A stretch of 48,164 nucleotides of DNA. Origin: Didymodactylos carnosus. Lineage: Eukaryota > Rotifera > Eurotatoria > Philodinida > Philodinidae. How positions within the stretch are numbered: position 1 is the first letter of the stretch; every line of letters starts with the position of its first letter. This document shows, piece by piece, positions 46,113-48,164 of the stretch. Under the pieces are notes generated by a model. The model ran no database searches. It was not told the DNA's origin and saw only the letters and a list, made by a program, of their open reading frames with translations. Location: contig CAJNOQ010000520.1 in the NCBI GenBank assembly GCA_905250885.1, forward strand, positions 1 through 48,164. The letters run 5' to 3'. Both the position numbers and the translations under genes were made by a program.

Positions 46113-46264
46113 CTCTTCTTCAGAGGTGACAGAATCATGGGTGCCTTGGCACTCACAGATTTTGAAAATTTTCGTTGTCTTCTAGCACAAACTTTGTTTT
46201 TCTTTGCGCTCTTGCCCTTGAGCACCCATAGTTTCAGAATCATTTCGCCGCCTCTGCTCTACTT
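46113..46264. mobile_element. 136-bp hAT-type MITE
   Basis: The element 46121-46256 starts CAGAGGTGACAGAATCATGG and ends CGCCGCCTCTG. The outer bases and an inner GGGTGC/GCACCC pair form imperfect terminal inverted repeats. The flanks CTCTTCTT (46113-46120) and CTCTACTT (46257-46264) match at 7 of 8 bases, an 8-bp target duplication. No coding capacity. Confidence 0.8.
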
Positions 46265-47879
46265 GTAATTCCTCGAATGTTAGTTTTAATAGTCTTGTTG
46301 TCCATTATCGACTGACCATCGACAGGAACGAGTCCAGGCTCGAGCATGAATAAGGTCCATATGACATGATTCAAATGATGTTTTTCAACGGTGTTTTTTC
46401 AACAAAAATAAAATTCATAGCAGATAATGATATTGGATCGTTCTCTTATTGTTCATGGAGAGTAGGAGTTCCCTACGAGCATAAGAAAATTGAATTAACA
46501 AAAATTCTACTTGTTTTCACGTTTCAATCGTTAGGCAACTCTCATACATAATTACAGGGTAATTTTTACGTATCATTCATCGTAACCGTATTTTTATATA
46601 TTTGCACCATTCGATCAACTACAGAGCTTCATTACGCTAACTTGAGTCATTGTAAAAGCAATTAATAAAATCTAGAAATTTTATAATATACTGTTCACTG
46701 TAATCTCGTCAGTTGTATTGTATTTGCCCTGTAATATATTAGAAACTGATAAAAAAACTCGAAAAAAGAAAAGTACGCTATTCTAGTCTCTTCGACTAAT
46801 ACCGACGAATAGTAATTTTTCTTTCACTTAGTCCAACGGATTCTTTCATTATATCAGACAAACAACGAGCATATACTACTATATTTTCTACGAAGAAAAA
46901 AACTCGGCCATATATTAGACTAACTATTTGTCTCTCCACTATATTAAAAGAGTGTGCAAATATATAACAATAAGAATGCACGAAAGGTTGATATTATCGT
47001 AATCGTGAGTTTTCTGTAAGAGATTCATGCATACGTGGTTTTATGTAATAGGTCTAGGTTTGTATGTTTCTTCACACACGAGTGAGGTTACCGTGCATCA
47101 CAGCATATCCACCTAACTGATGTCACATTTTTAGTTACATGTCGATGAAACATTAGAAATACAGGAGGGCGAGGAGAAGGGTACTTCGTTTATTTGAGAC
47201 TGAAATATTTTCTTCAACAAAAACACATGTTAAATGTAGATAGTTGAAGGATTTAAGTGATTTTGTAAGCAATACAGTCGTATGTACTTAATTTGAATCC
47301 AAAACTCTTCTATTTGTCGACGAATTTGCTGAAAAGAGATGAATGAGTTTGCTTGATATCTTACACCAGGCTAAATTTTATCATATCATGTTCGCAAAGA
47401 AAAATTCGATTATATCATAGTGTAATCAAGTATGAAAAAAAAGGATACATTAGTACCCATCGAGAAATTTTAGTATATAAAACGGCGTGTGCATTCGTGA
47501 ACATCGTAAAATAGTGTATGGGCAAGCGTGAAGATTATATTCTTCTTGTGACAACGCGTGAACTGTTCACGGAAACTTTTTGCGTCATATTTTTCGCACG
47601 TGGTCACTAGTGAAAATCGTAAAAACGAGTCGTGTGTGACACATGTGAAAAGAAATTCTTGCTTGTAACGCGTGTGAAATTACAGAAAGTTTACACGTGA
47701 CCACGCATTTGATGCTAAAACTGCACTGCCTTCGACAAAATTTCCCCTATGAGTAACAGCAGCAGCGATACAAAACAAAGAAGATATCAAATACGCATTT
47801 GAATAAGTAACAATCTCATACGCTTCGAGTTAAAGCTTGATATACGCATGTATCATGCGTTTAATTAAGGGTAGCCCCC
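46265..47879. other. gene-free stretch near right edge
   Basis: No coding frame supported. Between about 47485 and 47720 a CGTGAA/CGTGTGAA motif recurs many times in both orientations, including the palindrome CGTGAACTGTTCACG near 47557-47571, which suggests a degenerate repeat. A TATATAAAA occurs at 47473-47481 but no gene start follows. Confidence 0.35.
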
Positions 47880-48164
47880 TCTTTTTTGACCCTCTTAGAA
47901 ACCGGGGACGCCGATGTCGGATCGGGGTGAAATTTATAACAGAGATAGAACATCGAAAAAGAAAATCGATATATTTTTGCACAGAATTTTGTGACATGTT
48001 CTTCTATGGGTTTTCTAGAAAACTCTGGTTTTCATCCCGTCACATTACGACCCCTCGAAAAAATGGTCCGATCGAGCTCAGAATTTTACCACAGATGCTT
48101 CAAACCCTATCTCAGGTTCGTTTTTTTTCTTTTCAAAAAATATGCTTTCCTTCTCGAGATATCC
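47880..48164. repeat. unnamed dispersed repeat, cut by window edge
   Basis: G/C-richer than its surroundings. The motif GTCGGATCGGGGTGAAATTT near 47915-47935 has a diverged second version, GTCCGATCGAGCTCAGAATT, near 48064-48084, each followed by an ACAGA-like sequence, so the unit seems duplicated. It shares the 15-mer GGTTTTCTAGAAAAC (48009-48023) with the hAT-like element at 13854-13868. It runs off the right end. Confidence 0.4.

Noticed and set aside
1..48164. CRISPR arrays, bacterial operons, rRNA genes, telomeric repeats
   Set aside because: No regularly spaced identical repeats with unique spacers, no bacterial gene layout, no rRNA-like sequence and no TGTGGG-type tandem repeats were seen.

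Overview
The window reads as nuclear DNA of a small invertebrate, most likely a bdelloid rotifer (inference). It is strongly AT-rich (roughly 30% G+C by eye). The genes are metazoan in type and are split by many short GT-AG introns, mostly 45-150 bp, although one RO60 intron is 477 bp and one mannosidase intron is 2.66 kb. It also holds the wreck of a modular NRPS-PKS gene, a kind of horizontally acquired gene known from bdelloids, and several small non-autonomous hAT-like transposons. Species and genus cannot be fixed from the sequence alone.

Layout. 1-1284: no recognisable gene. 1285-3800 (-): RO60/TROVE2, 7 exons. 4405-5277 (-): intronless monoglyceride-lipase-like serine hydrolase. 5278-10095: gene-free, T-rich in places. 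10096-11174 (-): nuclear poly(A)-binding protein PABPN1, 7 exons. 11933-14210: transposon cluster (two hAT-like insertions, one with a perfect 8-bp target duplication). 14211-17081: gene-free, with a possible LINE tail. 17082-24583 (+): lysosomal alpha-mannosidase, 19 exons, whose fifth intron holds a hAT-type MITE and a 1.5-kb element with 381-bp inverted arms; a second, damaged copy of exon 6 follows the first. 25072-25990 (-): CD225/dispanin two-pass membrane protein. 25991-29796: AT-rich, no gene. 29797-30430 (-): weak gene relic. 30808-31566: hAT-like element with a nested insertion. 31571-35100 (-): NRPS-PKS pseudogene. 36031-39986 (-): exocyst subunit EXOC2/Sec5, 18 exons. 41853-43541 (+): type II inositol polyphosphate 5-phosphatase, 3 exons. 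43860-45120 (+): broken Gfo/Idh/MocA (dihydrodiol dehydrogenase-like) gene whose 3' end is copied in inverted orientation at 45655-45872. 46121-46256: small hAT-type MITE. 46265-48164: no gene; an unnamed repeat at the right edge.

The intact genes are ordinary eukaryotic housekeeping functions (RNA quality control, mRNA polyadenylation, lysosomal glycan breakdown, vesicle tethering, phosphoinositide turnover) and do not form a pathway or operon. The exon models for RO60, PABPN1, the mannosidase, CD225, EXOC2 and the phosphatase were built by hand from splice sites; all keep frame across every junction and give 575, 229, 998, 133, 915 and 450 residues. The most unusual content is the duplicated mannosidase exon, the NRPS-PKS relic with a transposon sitting exactly on its stop codon, the long inverted-repeat element, and the inverted duplication of the dehydrogenase 3' end.
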